Source: Bacillota bacterium (GTDB lineage Bacteria > Bacillota > Clostridia > Acetivibrionales > DSM-1351). Taken from it: a stretch of DNA of 39,486 nucleotides. The notes under the pieces were generated by a model that saw only the letters and a list, made by a program, of their open reading frames with translations, searched no databases and had not been told where the DNA came from. The translations under genes and the position numbers were made by a program. The stretch spans positions 1 through 39,486 of the forward strand of contig JAEXFI010000052.1 of the NCBI GenBank assembly GCA_023400235.1, given 5' to 3'. Shown one piece after another: positions 1-7,715 of this stretch. The stretch's first letter is position 1. Each line of letters starts with the position of its first letter.

Positions 1-554
1 TTACCACATATATCTTTCACGCTAACCTCGCATCTACGCGCATGGCGCGTACACAAATAGTAATGAAAGGCACGCAGTGGCTTTCGCTGCTTGAAAGTCA
101 CTTTGATACACAACATGTATCTTTCAAGCTAACCTCATAACATCAGCGTCAGCACATTTATTGGTATTTCATTTAATTACTGGATGAATATTATCATTTT
201 TTACATTGGATTTATACCATCAATATTTAATATGTTTTATGGTATAAATTGCATTTTATGATGAATGATCATTAAGGTTTTCCGGTATACATATTTATTA
301 TTCAGTAGTCATAGTCATTTATAATTAGATGAATTTACAAATTAACCAGCCCGGATTAGGAACTCTGCCTAGCTCTATATCGCTCTATATCGTTACTACG
401 GTATAATGCTTATATTGATAAAAATAGGATTTTATGGTATTGTTTTTTCATAAGCGGCACTTTCAATATTCTTATGATTTTTTAGTCCGGAGTTAAAATA
501 CCATTGACAATAGTTGTCGGTGGAGAAAATATACACATTTAAAAATGGTCTAAT
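1..554. other. AT-rich non-coding left edge with short repeats
   Basis: I see no gene here. Two near-identical 22-base direct repeats lie at about 8-29 and 115-136 (shared core ATCTTTCA-GCTAACCTC, with two differences between the copies). A 10-bp tandem duplication (CTCTATATCG twice) lies at about 372-391. A TTGACA at 504-509 could be a -35 box for the gene starting at 633, but the matching -10 at the right distance is poor (AAATAT). The repeats could be remnants of a mobile element that extends beyond the window. Confidence 0.4.
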
Positions 555-632
555 TTGATTCCATCAAAAATATGCAAACTTTCTCATCGGCAATATAATA
601 TAATTTCAATGCTTAAAAGGAGACTACGCTTA

Positions 633-1079
633 ATGAAAAAAAAATTATTATGGATTGTCATTTCCCTGCTCTTGATAGCAGCCATTTCCGTGCTGTTATT
701 TTTTCAGATTAAGTACCCAAAAAAGACCTTTAGTGAGCTTCTGGGAACAGATGAGGCAAATATAACAAGGGTTTTGATGCGGAAGGGATCTGATATGAGT
801 TCAGTAGAAACTACTGATAAAGGCAAAATCAAGGAAATCATTAATATGCTGAACGACAGATACTACAAAAAGTCTTTCAATCAAGAACCTAGGACAGGAT
901 ATATATATGGATATATTTTTTATTCTGGAAATAATGAAACTTTAACAATGGTTTGCAGTGGAAATAATATACATATTTATAATAAAGAAAATACTAGAGG
1001 TTCTTATTATAATGCAGTCAAAGAAATATCTATTGATTGGGGCGATAGATGGTTTAATTCTCTATCTGATAAGAAATAA
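633..1079 (+). CDS. Small membrane-anchored protein of unknown function
   Basis: A 148-aa protein that I do not recognise. It begins with a Lys-rich stretch (MKKK) and one strong hydrophobic helix (about residues 5-24). The rest is a hydrophilic domain of about 120 residues, presumably outside the cell, as in a lipoprotein-like or single-pass anchor protein; there is no lipobox Cys. I chose the ATG at 633 over the upstream in-frame ATG at 555. It has a good ribosome binding site (AAAAGGAG, about 10 bases upstream) and puts the hydrophobic helix at the N-terminus. It ends just before a bidirectional terminator shared with the convergent peptidase gene. No domain assignment is possible from sequence alone. 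Confidence 0.65.
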   Translation: MKKKLLWIVISLLLIAAISVLLFFQIKYPKKTFSELLGTDEANITRVLMRKGSDMSSVETTDKGKIKEIINMLNDRYYKKSFNQEPRTGYIYGYIFYSGNNETLTMVCSGNNIHIYNKENTRGSYYNAVKEISIDWGDRWFNSLSDKK

Positions 1080-1090
1080 TACAAGAGAAC

Positions 1091-1132
1091 GTATAAAATG
1101 CCCGTTGAATTAATCTAACGGGCATTTTATAC
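1091..1132. terminator. Bidirectional intrinsic terminator
   Basis: A perfect 16-bp inverted repeat (GTATAAAATGCCCGTT and its complement) with a 10-base loop lies between two convergent genes. The A/T ends of the arms supply a U-rich tail in both directions, so it probably terminates both the gene ending at 1079 and the one ending at 1174. Confidence 0.85.
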
Positions 1133-1173
1133 TATTTTAGAAAATGAGTTTGCTCCTTATAAAATACTTGCGC

Positions 1174-2466
1174 TTAATCGATACTGAAATTTATTGAATA
1201 AATTGAGCTGTAATTTTGTCCATAGGATATATATACCGATGCTCCCGGTGTAACAGCAGTATTGTCATATACCTCCATATATTGATGTCCGGATGAGTTT
1301 CCATTTCTAATAAACTCAATATAACCAACACCTGTAACAGAGTGATCTCTATAATATGTCTGATTAAAAAAAGAAATTATTGACGGTCCATAACTCAGGT
1401 CAGACTTTACAGTGGACCACGAAGCATTTGTATGTAAAGTTGCAGTAGCCCCATAATATTTTCTTCCTCTGGCAGCCATTTGAATACCTGATGCCTGATT
1501 ATATATAGAAGTATCGCCAGTGTCATTTGTTTGCATACAATTGCGCAGCAAGAGCATTGTCTGATCTTTATCAATATTTCCATTGCTGTCCTTCATGAGC
1601 AGATTTGATTTGCCTCTAGAAAAGTGCCAATAATATAAGATATTATATGCGGATGTAGGAGCACACCCGGAAAGACCTGTCCATAAAGACGAATTCCATT
1701 GGTTTTCATCGGTAACCCCATTATAATATATTGAATTTATACTGCTATACGGGTTATTATACTCAAACATTATGCTGTCCGTTACCCCGTCAGTATCAGT
1801 ACCTATTTGCTTGAGTGAAATAGCCGATGCCAGGAGCTCAATTTCATCCCAAGTCTGCTGACTTTCGCTGTTTACAGTCTTTTCAGCTTGTGGCAGCAAA
1901 GTATTTTCTGATGAAGGAATACTCTTTAGCTTATTTTCAGCTATCAAGTCCGCTGAACCATCAGTATAATCAACCTTTGCTCCAAATTTTCCCGGTGCAA
2001 GCCACACTACCTTTTTTGTCTTGACTTTTTTGAGGGAATCCAACGAATCTATTGAGGCCATACCAACTTTGCTATCAGCGATAGTCAGATCCTCCATAGC
2101 TTCTTCTTCAAATTCTGTGTTGTTTGCAGAGTATGAATAGCTCGATATCGGAAAATCATTCTTGTTATTACGGATTTCAACATAGCCTGACGGCTCTTCA
2201 CCGATATGCAAATTAACAATATAGCTATGTAACTCATTAGATGCATCAAAAACTTCTATAGGTTCTAATGCAGTAACATTTTTGTCCTTCCAGGCTGATT
2301 GTTGATTCACGGTTTGGTCTAGCTTAACATGATAAAGTGCTGCCGCTATTGCCTCGGTTTTAGAAACCTCCGAGCTGCTGTATGCATTGACTACTGGTGA
2401 TTCAGATACAGGTACCAGCAGTGACAAGCTGATACACAAGCACAAACATATCTTCTTTAGTGACAT
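1174..2466 (-). CDS. Secreted papain-fold cysteine peptidase-like protein (C39/C10-like)
   Basis: A 430-aa exported protein. A signal peptide is visible at residues 1-28 (KKICLCLCISLSLLVPV then a small-residue cleavage region near NAYS). Residues about 35-215 look like a propeptide/inhibitory region that starts with a repeated-helix segment, as in clostridial peptidases of this class. The C-terminal half carries the likely catalytic motifs: SGCAPTSAYNILYYW holds the nucleophile Cys on a helix, and DHSVTGVGY holds the His, followed by YMEVYDN with the third residue. This order is typical of papain-fold C39/C10-like enzymes. The start ATG has a GGAGG eight bases upstream. No transporter or bacteriocin gene adjoins it, so a scavenging or surface role is likelier than peptide maturation. 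Substrate unknown. Confidence 0.65.
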   Translation of the reverse strand: MSLKKICLCLCISLSLLVPVSESPVVNAYSSSEVSKTEAIAAALYHVKLDQTVNQQSAWKDKNVTALEPIEVFDASNELHSYIVNLHIGEEPSGYVEIRNNKNDFPISSYSYSANNTEFEEEAMEDLTIADSKVGMASIDSLDSLKKVKTKKVVWLAPGKFGAKVDYTDGSADLIAENKLKSIPSSENTLLPQAEKTVNSESQQTWDEIELLASAISLKQIGTDTDGVTDSIMFEYNNPYSSINSIYYNGVTDENQWNSSLWTGLSGCAPTSAYNILYYWHFSRGKSNLLMKDSNGNIDKDQTMLLLRNCMQTNDTGDTSIYNQASGIQMAARGRKYYGATATLHTNASWSTVKSDLSYGPSIISFFNQTYYRDHSVTGVGYIEFIRNGNSSGHQYMEVYDNTAVTPGASVYISYGQNYSSIYSINFSID

Positions 2467-2640
2467 AAAATACCTCCGTTATTAATTTAGCTTTTAATTT
2501 CGTTGCTTTTAGAACTTCTAAAGTATAGTATATATTGTTTGAAAAAATTGTAATATTTTGAATTATAAGATAAATTCAGCACTCCTGCCAATGAAAACTC
2601 AAATTTAATAATTTAAACTGTATAGTTATCTATTTTTATT
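2467..2640. other. Intergenic, AT-rich, upstream of peptidase gene
   Basis: Holds the ribosome binding site and presumably the promoter of the peptidase gene. A TATACT at about 2528-2533 on the minus strand is a possible -10, but no convincing -35 is seen. Confidence 0.3.
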
Positions 2641-2780
2641 CTAAAATGGATATTGATTTTTCCGGCGGCGATGTAATAACTCAAAGATGTCCTTGCGCTC
2701 GTTTTCATTAGGTTTTAGCTGTAACCATTCGTCAATAATCAGCAATAACGGATTCGCATACTTGGCTGCAACAATTACTT
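2641..2780 (-). pseudogene. istB: IS21-family istB (ATPase helper) fragment
   Basis: Translation of the minus strand gives about 45 residues containing NPLLLIIDEWL and ERKDIFELLHRRRK. This is the Walker B region and following helix typical of IstB, the DnaA-like AAA+ helper of IS21 transposition. The segment has a stop just upstream and another right after, so both ends of the gene are missing. No istA or terminal repeat is evident nearby. It records a past IS21 insertion at the edge of the accessory region. Confidence 0.75.
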
Positions 2781-2986
2781 AGATAGTATAGAAAAAATCA
2801 AACAATTAACCATCCCAATTCATATTATCGCAATCATCGTAGAAGGTTACAGCTTTCTCATCCTGTCCAACTTTTCTGACATTATGTGATCCCTAAAACA
2901 CCCCATATTAAGGGAGTATACAAAACATTACTAACCTATTATAATTTTATATAAATGTTGTGAAATTAATATGGTATGCTTATAGC
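2781..2986. other. Degraded coding debris and spacer
   Basis: On the minus strand at about 2808-2890 a short open stretch reads VRKVGQDEKAVTFYDD and ends in a stop. It resembles the tail of a lost gene, but I cannot assign a family. The remainder is AT-rich spacer after the acetyltransferase gene. Confidence 0.3.
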
Positions 2987-3541
2987 TTATTGTATTCCCG
3001 CCTTTGTTATTGCATAGCAGATTTCTCTTTTGGGATTTTCTCCTGATAATTCAAATCTTCTAACAATAGGAACTCTTTTCATTATGGTTTTTTCAAGCAC
3101 TCTACCAGATTTGGGATTAGCTTTTCTGTGGTATGCTTCAAGCTTCTCGAAATCTGAATTAATTAACATATATTCTATTACCGCATTTAATGCTTCCAGA
3201 GCATATCTGTTTCCCCAATAATCTTCACCAATACAATATTCTATTTCTGCTGTTGCAACATCTTCATACACTCGGCAAAATGCAATCTGCCCAATATTTA
3301 CATTGCTATCTTTTAATATAATTGCCCACCGATAAAAACCACCATGACTGTAATTTAAAATCCATTTATCAAGTAATTCCTGAACTTGTTCATTTGATGA
3401 ATAAACTGGCTCACCATATTCTAATTGGATTTCGGGGTTTGAAGCCCAATTGTTATACATATCAACTGCATCGCCCTCTTTAAATTTTCGTAGAACCAAT
3501 CTTTTTGTCTCAATAGTTTGAGTTCCTATGTGATTAAACAT
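2987..3541 (-). CDS. GNAT-family N-acetyltransferase (RimJ/RimL-like)
   Basis: A 184-aa protein of the Acetyltransf_3 type, which moves an acetyl group from acetyl-CoA to an amine, often a protein N-terminus or a small molecule. The family start ETKRLVLRKFKEGDA (about residues 11-25) is clear. Later segments fit the core GNAT fold: IGQIAFCRVYED, then AEIEYCIGEDYWGNRYALEAL, where the beta strand and following helix bind the CoA pyrophosphate, and ending with the usual RVLEKTIMKRV. The length is normal for the family. The ribosome binding site is weak (AAAGG very close to the ATG). It stands alone among insertion-sequence debris; the substrate cannot be predicted. Confidence 0.85.
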   Translation of the reverse strand: MFNHIGTQTIETKRLVLRKFKEGDAVDMYNNWASNPEIQLEYGEPVYSSNEQVQELLDKWILNYSHGGFYRWAIILKDSNVNIGQIAFCRVYEDVATAEIEYCIGEDYWGNRYALEALNAVIEYMLINSDFEKLEAYHRKANPKSGRVLEKTIMKRVPIVRRFELSGENPKREICYAITKAGIQ

Positions 3542-4005
3542 AACCTTTACCCTATCTCAATCAAAATGTTAATAATAATTTTACTTCGCATATTCCTACT
3601 GATATGAGTTAATAATACATATATTGCTTTCCACTATCAACCATATTTATAAGTCCATCTTTGGAGGTACCTTCAATTGTCTTATCATAATTTTAGGTTT
3701 ATTTTAATACATTAAAATTCTACAACTCTATTGCAAGTTCCCATAAAGTTTGGTACTGGAAAGGTACCGTCAAGAGTTTTGCGCAAAATTGATTTTTGCC
3801 GCCTGGTTGCCAGCTGTTTAATCCGACGTAATTGCTTTTTATCGGAACGACGGTTTCCTATAACCAGACAGGTGGTGTAACATCAACCGGAATACTCAAA
3901 GTTCTTTCCATATCCCTCCAAAATTTTCTTAGAAAAAATATTAACATACCTGTAAACGGTCACGCAACTTGAGCAATTTCAGGACATTTAGCTCGGGCAG
4001 AAACA
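3542..4005. other. Spacer with a degraded reading frame (about 3712-3880, minus)
   Basis: No intact gene. The minus strand at about 3712-3880 reads open for about 55 codons (LVIGNRRSDKKQLRRIKQLA ... then a stop) with higher GC than its surroundings, and is interrupted upstream by a stop. It looks like the 3' part of a lost basic protein, perhaps transposon-derived, but I cannot name the family. I see no convincing terminator for the acetyltransferase or nuclease genes. Confidence 0.35.
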
Positions 4006-4788
4006 CTATATCTTAATTTCAACTGTTATTGCTGAATGATCAGTAAATGATTCCCTCGGTTCATGAAGGTAAAAACTTTTTACGATATGCTTTTCTATTT
4101 TTTTTGAAATAAAACAATAATCATATCTATAACCATCGTTTGTTCTGCCAACCCAACTATATTCAATTACGTTAGGATTACATAATTTGAAGGTGTCAGT
4201 AAAACCGTTCTTGCCAAAAAAATCATAAAAAGAATATTCCCATTCAAAAAAAGTTGAATAATGTGGAATATGACTTCTTTCTAGAATATTTAAATCTCCA
4301 CAAACTATACAAGTTTTATCCTCTTTAATACTCTTTAAATATTTTGCGACATCAACACAAAATGATTTTTTTCTAGCAACTTTCTCTTCACTTCTATCTC
4401 TAGATGGAACATATAAACCTATCAAGTGAATATTACTTCCATTACACTCTATATCACACCCTGCAAATCGAGAAAAATAGATATCACTCGAATCAAAAAT
4501 AGAATAACTATTATTGATTGGAAGCTTACTTATAATCATGACACCATAATCACCAGTTTGGGATTCTGGGAAAAAAACATTATAAGATTTATTAGTATCC
4601 AATGATAATAAATCATACCCAAATTGCATAAAATAATCTGCAATATACCTACAACCCTCGCTATTCTTGGTCTCAGTTAATACAAAGACATCTTCTTCAC
4701 GTTCTTCTAACCATTTTGCTTGTATCTTTGCCCTGTTTATAGATGGATTGCCAATATTTAAGGACATTATCTGTAAATTTTTTTTCAT
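4006..4788 (-). CDS. Endonuclease/exonuclease/phosphatase (EEP) family protein
   Basis: A 260-aa EEP-fold hydrolase, the metal-dependent family that includes exonuclease III, DNase I and inositol phosphatases. The characteristic residues are in order: Asn11 (MSLNIGN), Glu39 (VLTETK), the strand GLYVPS (about 124-129), Asp165 and Asn167 (CGDLNI), Asp223 (GYRYDYCFIS) and the final Asp250-His251 pair (FTDHSAI). The active site therefore seems complete. Being close to ExoIII in length, it probably cuts a phosphodiester in nucleic acid or a nucleotide; the substrate is unknown. It is the last gene of a three-gene unit. Its ATG overlaps the stop of the kinase gene by four bases (ATGA), with AAGGAG inside the kinase gene, so translation is probably coupled. 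Confidence 0.8.
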   Translation of the reverse strand: MKKNLQIMSLNIGNPSINRAKIQAKWLEEREEDVFVLTETKNSEGCRYIADYFMQFGYDLLSLDTNKSYNVFFPESQTGDYGVMIISKLPINNSYSIFDSSDIYFSRFAGCDIECNGSNIHLIGLYVPSRDRSEEKVARKKSFCVDVAKYLKSIKEDKTCIVCGDLNILERSHIPHYSTFFEWEYSFYDFFGKNGFTDTFKLCNPNVIEYSWVGRTNDGYRYDYCFISKKIEKHIVKSFYLHEPRESFTDHSAITVEIKI

Positions 4789-5387
4789 AATGAATCTCCT
4801 TCTATAGAGGATATTATTTGTTTTACTTCTTCAATATTATTTAAATGATTCTCAACAGTATCATTATAAAGAATAATTGGATTAAATCCTTTTTGTTTAA
4901 CGTAATTATATGCATTAAGATATAAGTCTACTTCCTCACTTCTAGATATCACTTTTTCAAACACACTAAGAGATTTTCTTTGAGCTAATCGAGAGGATAA
5001 ATTGTCACTGTTCGCAATCAAAATTATGCTTAAGTTTGGTACTAAAAAATCTTCATTTAACTTCCAAATAAAATCCAAGCTAACACCATCATAATGTTGT
5101 AGCACGAGGCTGGATTCTACATATCTATCACATAATACTATATCATATTTTCTTAATGCTGGTATGATTTCATTTTCTATATGATTACATCTATCTGCCG
5201 ATATTAAATATGCATAGCTTTTACCCCGAAGAGCTCCTTCATTATTTTTGACATAACGACCAAAATCTGTAGAGGATGGTTCCTTTGTAGTATATACAGT
5301 TCTAGGTGCTAACGCATTTGCTAGAGATTCAATAAAAGTGGTCTTTCCGACACCATTGGGACCCTCTATTGTTATAAATATACTCAT
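4785..5387 (-). CDS. Thymidylate-kinase-like P-loop nucleotide kinase
   Basis: A 200-aa P-loop kinase close to dTMP kinase (Tmk). The phosphate-binding loop GPNGVGKTT is at residues 9-17. KEPSST at 35-40 matches the acceptor-site Glu-Pro region of Tmk. DRYVESS at 87-93 is the family's Asp-Arg-Tyr motif with the following serines, and the Arg-rich lid (RLAQRKS, 133-139) is present. An upstream in-frame start at 5438 is possible, but the ATG at 5387 has AGAGGTGAT just ahead and puts the P-loop where it belongs. It sits 10 bases after the radical SAM gene and overlaps the EEP gene. The context suggests a nucleotide substrate made or used by its neighbours, rather than the housekeeping dTMP pathway. 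Confidence 0.8.
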   Translation of the reverse strand: MSIFITIEGPNGVGKTTFIESLANALAPRTVYTTKEPSSTDFGRYVKNNEGALRGKSYAYLISADRCNHIENEIIPALRKYDIVLCDRYVESSLVLQHYDGVSLDFIWKLNEDFLVPNLSIILIANSDNLSSRLAQRKSLSVFEKVISRSEEVDLYLNAYNYVKQKGFNPIILYNDTVENHLNNIEEVKQIISSIEGDSL

Positions 5388-5397
5388 ATAATCACCT

Positions 5398-6474
5398 CTA
5401 TTGGTTGTTGATTTTGGGACATAAATCCTCATCTGCATCGTTCACATATAAACCATTTGCTATTTTTGCAGCTAAACATCCTTTACCACATTTATCGTAA
5501 TTACATTTAGCACATTTTCCATCATTAGAATCCTGCGGCAGTTTATAGGAACTTAGACTATCCTGCAAATTAAAATCAGATTCGAATATGTTTCCTATAA
5601 TGAATTTATTAGGTGCATATTTACTTTTGTGATTTTTAGCGGCAAATACTATATATGGACAAATTGTTACATCTCCATTAGAGAAGATATAAAATATTTG
5701 ACCTGCAACACAATCTCCAAGGGGTTTACCATTATTCGGGAACCTAATATAGGTTACTTCGAAATTATCGGAACAATATTTTTTAGTGACCTCACGAAGT
5801 TTATTCATTTCACTATTAGTAAAAGCTATGTTTGTCGAATCTTCCCCTCTTCCGAATTCTGATAACGGATTCATTAACACATATTTAGCCTTACATTCTT
5901 TTGCCAATTTACATACTTCCTTATATTCAATTATATTAGAATAAATATTGGGGGTCACTAAGATTCCATTTAATAATCTTCTATCTCCTAACATGGAAAT
6001 GTTTTTTATTATATTCTGAAAAACTTTAGGGTCTTCGTTGCCTCTAAATTTACCATGTGATCGGTGAGAAAAACCATCTAAGCTTATATTAAAATGTAAG
6101 GGGTTGTATACACTAATCTCATCCACAAATTCCTTAGTAATAAGTGAAGCATTTGTACAGATACTTATTGCTATATTATTTTCAGCTAATAATCGAACAA
6201 TTTTTAAAAGTTCATTATGAACAAATGGTTCTCCCCCAGTTAATGTTACTTTATTAACTTTATTTTTGAGTAAATGGGGTAAAATGATTGTTTGTATAGT
6301 CTCATAAGATAACTCCCTCCCTTGTGAAGATGAGGAAACAAAACAATGTTTACATTTCATATTACATTTTTCCGTTAATTGTATAATTGCCTTTTTATGT
6401 GGTGGAGTAGCTATTGATCTAAAATAACAGGACGAACAAAATAAATTATTATGTATTTGTTTACTACTTATCAT
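5398..6474 (-). CDS. Radical SAM/SPASM-type enzyme
   Basis: A 358-aa radical SAM protein. The 4Fe-4S cluster motif CNMKCKHC (Cys37, 41, 44) follows a typical strand (KKAIIQLTEKC). GGEPF at about 80-84 is the SAM-binding motif. The C-terminal part is Cys-rich (CVAG, TICPYI, then CAKCNYDKCGKGCLA and a last LCP), as in SPASM or twitch domains that hold extra Fe-S clusters. An additional CSSC pair lies at residues 13-16. I chose ATG 6474: GAAAGGGG is eight bases upstream of it but only two from the GTG at 6480. No precursor peptide is seen nearby. The kinase and EEP genes downstream argue for a nucleotide-related substrate, but SPASM enzymes more often modify peptides, so the product is open. Confidence 0.85.
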   Translation of the reverse strand: MISSKQIHNNLFCSSCYFRSIATPPHKKAIIQLTEKCNMKCKHCFVSSSSQGRELSYETIQTIILPHLLKNKVNKVTLTGGEPFVHNELLKIVRLLAENNIAISICTNASLITKEFVDEISVYNPLHFNISLDGFSHRSHGKFRGNEDPKVFQNIIKNISMLGDRRLLNGILVTPNIYSNIIEYKEVCKLAKECKAKYVLMNPLSEFGRGEDSTNIAFTNSEMNKLREVTKKYCSDNFEVTYIRFPNNGKPLGDCVAGQIFYIFSNGDVTICPYIVFAAKNHKSKYAPNKFIIGNIFESDFNLQDSLSSYKLPQDSNDGKCAKCNYDKCGKGCLAAKIANGLYVNDADEDLCPKINNQ

Positions 6475-6554
6475 CCTCACAACCCCTTTCGTTTTTCTAT
6501 ATATTTATGTAATAAAGTCTTAATATTGCTTCAATGATATACTTAATATTCACT

Positions 6555-7604
6555 TTACCTAACTTGTATATGTTCTATCCATTTTTTACCTTTTGTAAAT
6601 AGACGCTGGTATAGCCTCCTTTTATTTTGAGTCATCAAACTATTACTTTTATAGTCAAGATACTTACTTTTGCATTCCTCAATGAATTTGTCATCAGTCT
6701 CACATCTTTCCCACCATATTTCCCAAATATCTGTATATATTCGGCACTCTTTATCCTCGCTATTATACTCACGAATTAAATATCGTTTACCAGCAACAAT
6801 TTTATTGAATATTGCAATAATTTCTGATCCACTGATACTTTTTGTTATTATCCTGCCTCTAATATCCAAATCTGGATTATTACAAGATAGTTTCTTATAT
6901 TTAACTAATATTGGGCACGAAGTTTGCCCAGTTATTATATTGCACTTTTTTTTGATTGCACATGGTGATACATCACATTCTTCACATACTTTACATAAAA
7001 AACACTCTTCTTTATGACAATCATCACACTTCTTATTTATAAAGAATTTTATCATAATTTTGCTTTCAAATTTATCAGCTAAAAAACCAATTCGTAATAT
7101 ATCATCTTTATTCTTTATAGGTTTTCTGCACAGTACTTTTATACTATTGAACTTCATAGTTACTAGCTGAATTAGCTGCTTGTTATTATTAATAGATCCA
7201 TCCTCTACGTTCCCCAAAAAATCGAGGTCACCGCCAAATAATTTAATATCTTTATGGCATTCTGCTTGTTGCGTAAACGTCCTTATCATTTTATCAATTT
7301 TTCTTCTACTAACCCTATTTGATGAATTAATTACAATATAATATAGAACAAAGGATATTATAAGTAGAAGTAGTTCTATTAAAAATTGTATCGCTGAAAT
7401 GCCATACATAAGTTTTATAAAAATCAATAGTGCTGTAAATACTATGAAAATGATTATGCTTTTCTTAATTATACTTGATTGGGTATTTGCAGACAAAAAT
7501 GTCGCAACAACAGAGACTGTCAATAATAATAAATTAAAATATATATTTTTATCAGTCTCTGTAATTGATTTTAAGAATTGTTGAATACTACTGAAAATAT
7601 TCAT
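6555..7604 (-). CDS. Three-helix membrane protein with Cys-rich cytosolic domain
   Basis: A 349-aa protein that I do not recognise. Three hydrophobic helices (about residues 21-40, 48-67, 70-92) are followed by a long soluble domain. It contains KLFGGDLDFLG, a stretch ending IKVLCRKP and an RIGFLADK-like segment, a Cys-rich insert at about 195-230 (CDDCHKEECFLCKVCEEC), then DLDIRGRIITKS and KRYLIREY. The spacing of the two similar halves loosely recalls a phospholipase-D fold without the HKD residues; this is a guess. The Cys cluster could bind zinc. GGAGG lies about 10 bases before the ATG. It lies 80 bases upstream of the radical SAM gene and 111 bases after hamB, all on one strand, so it may belong to either defence unit, for example as a membrane effector or sensor. 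Confidence 0.6.
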   Translation of the reverse strand: MNIFSSIQQFLKSITETDKNIYFNLLLLTVSVVATFLSANTQSSIIKKSIIIFIVFTALLIFIKLMYGISAIQFLIELLLLIISFVLYYIVINSSNRVSRRKIDKMIRTFTQQAECHKDIKLFGGDLDFLGNVEDGSINNNKQLIQLVTMKFNSIKVLCRKPIKNKDDILRIGFLADKFESKIMIKFFINKKCDDCHKEECFLCKVCEECDVSPCAIKKKCNIITGQTSCPILVKYKKLSCNNPDLDIRGRIITKSISGSEIIAIFNKIVAGKRYLIREYNSEDKECRIYTDIWEIWWERCETDDKFIEECKSKYLDYKSNSLMTQNKRRLYQRLFTKGKKWIEHIQVR

Positions 7605-7715
7605 ATATTTTTTCCTCCAAACTTATATAAAAAATTTACTAAAAACAGAATACTTTGCAATTATTTCAAATATTGCACTATATTAAGTATCCATCAGTAT
7701 TGTTTTTGATTATTA
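7605..7715 (-). promoter_or_regulatory. Spacer after hamB, possible promoter of membrane protein/rSAM unit
   Basis: 111 AT-rich bases with a strong ribosome binding site (GGAGG) for the membrane-protein gene. An imperfect TGCAAT...ATTGCA palindrome lies at about 7655-7676. The length leaves room for a promoter, but no clear -35/-10 pair can be fixed by eye. Confidence 0.3.

Noticed and set aside
5398..6474. Prokaryotic viperin
   Set aside because: The cluster motif context (TEKCNMKCKHCFVSSS) and Cys-rich C-terminus fit SPASM-type enzymes rather than viperin, although the kinase neighbour is suggestive.
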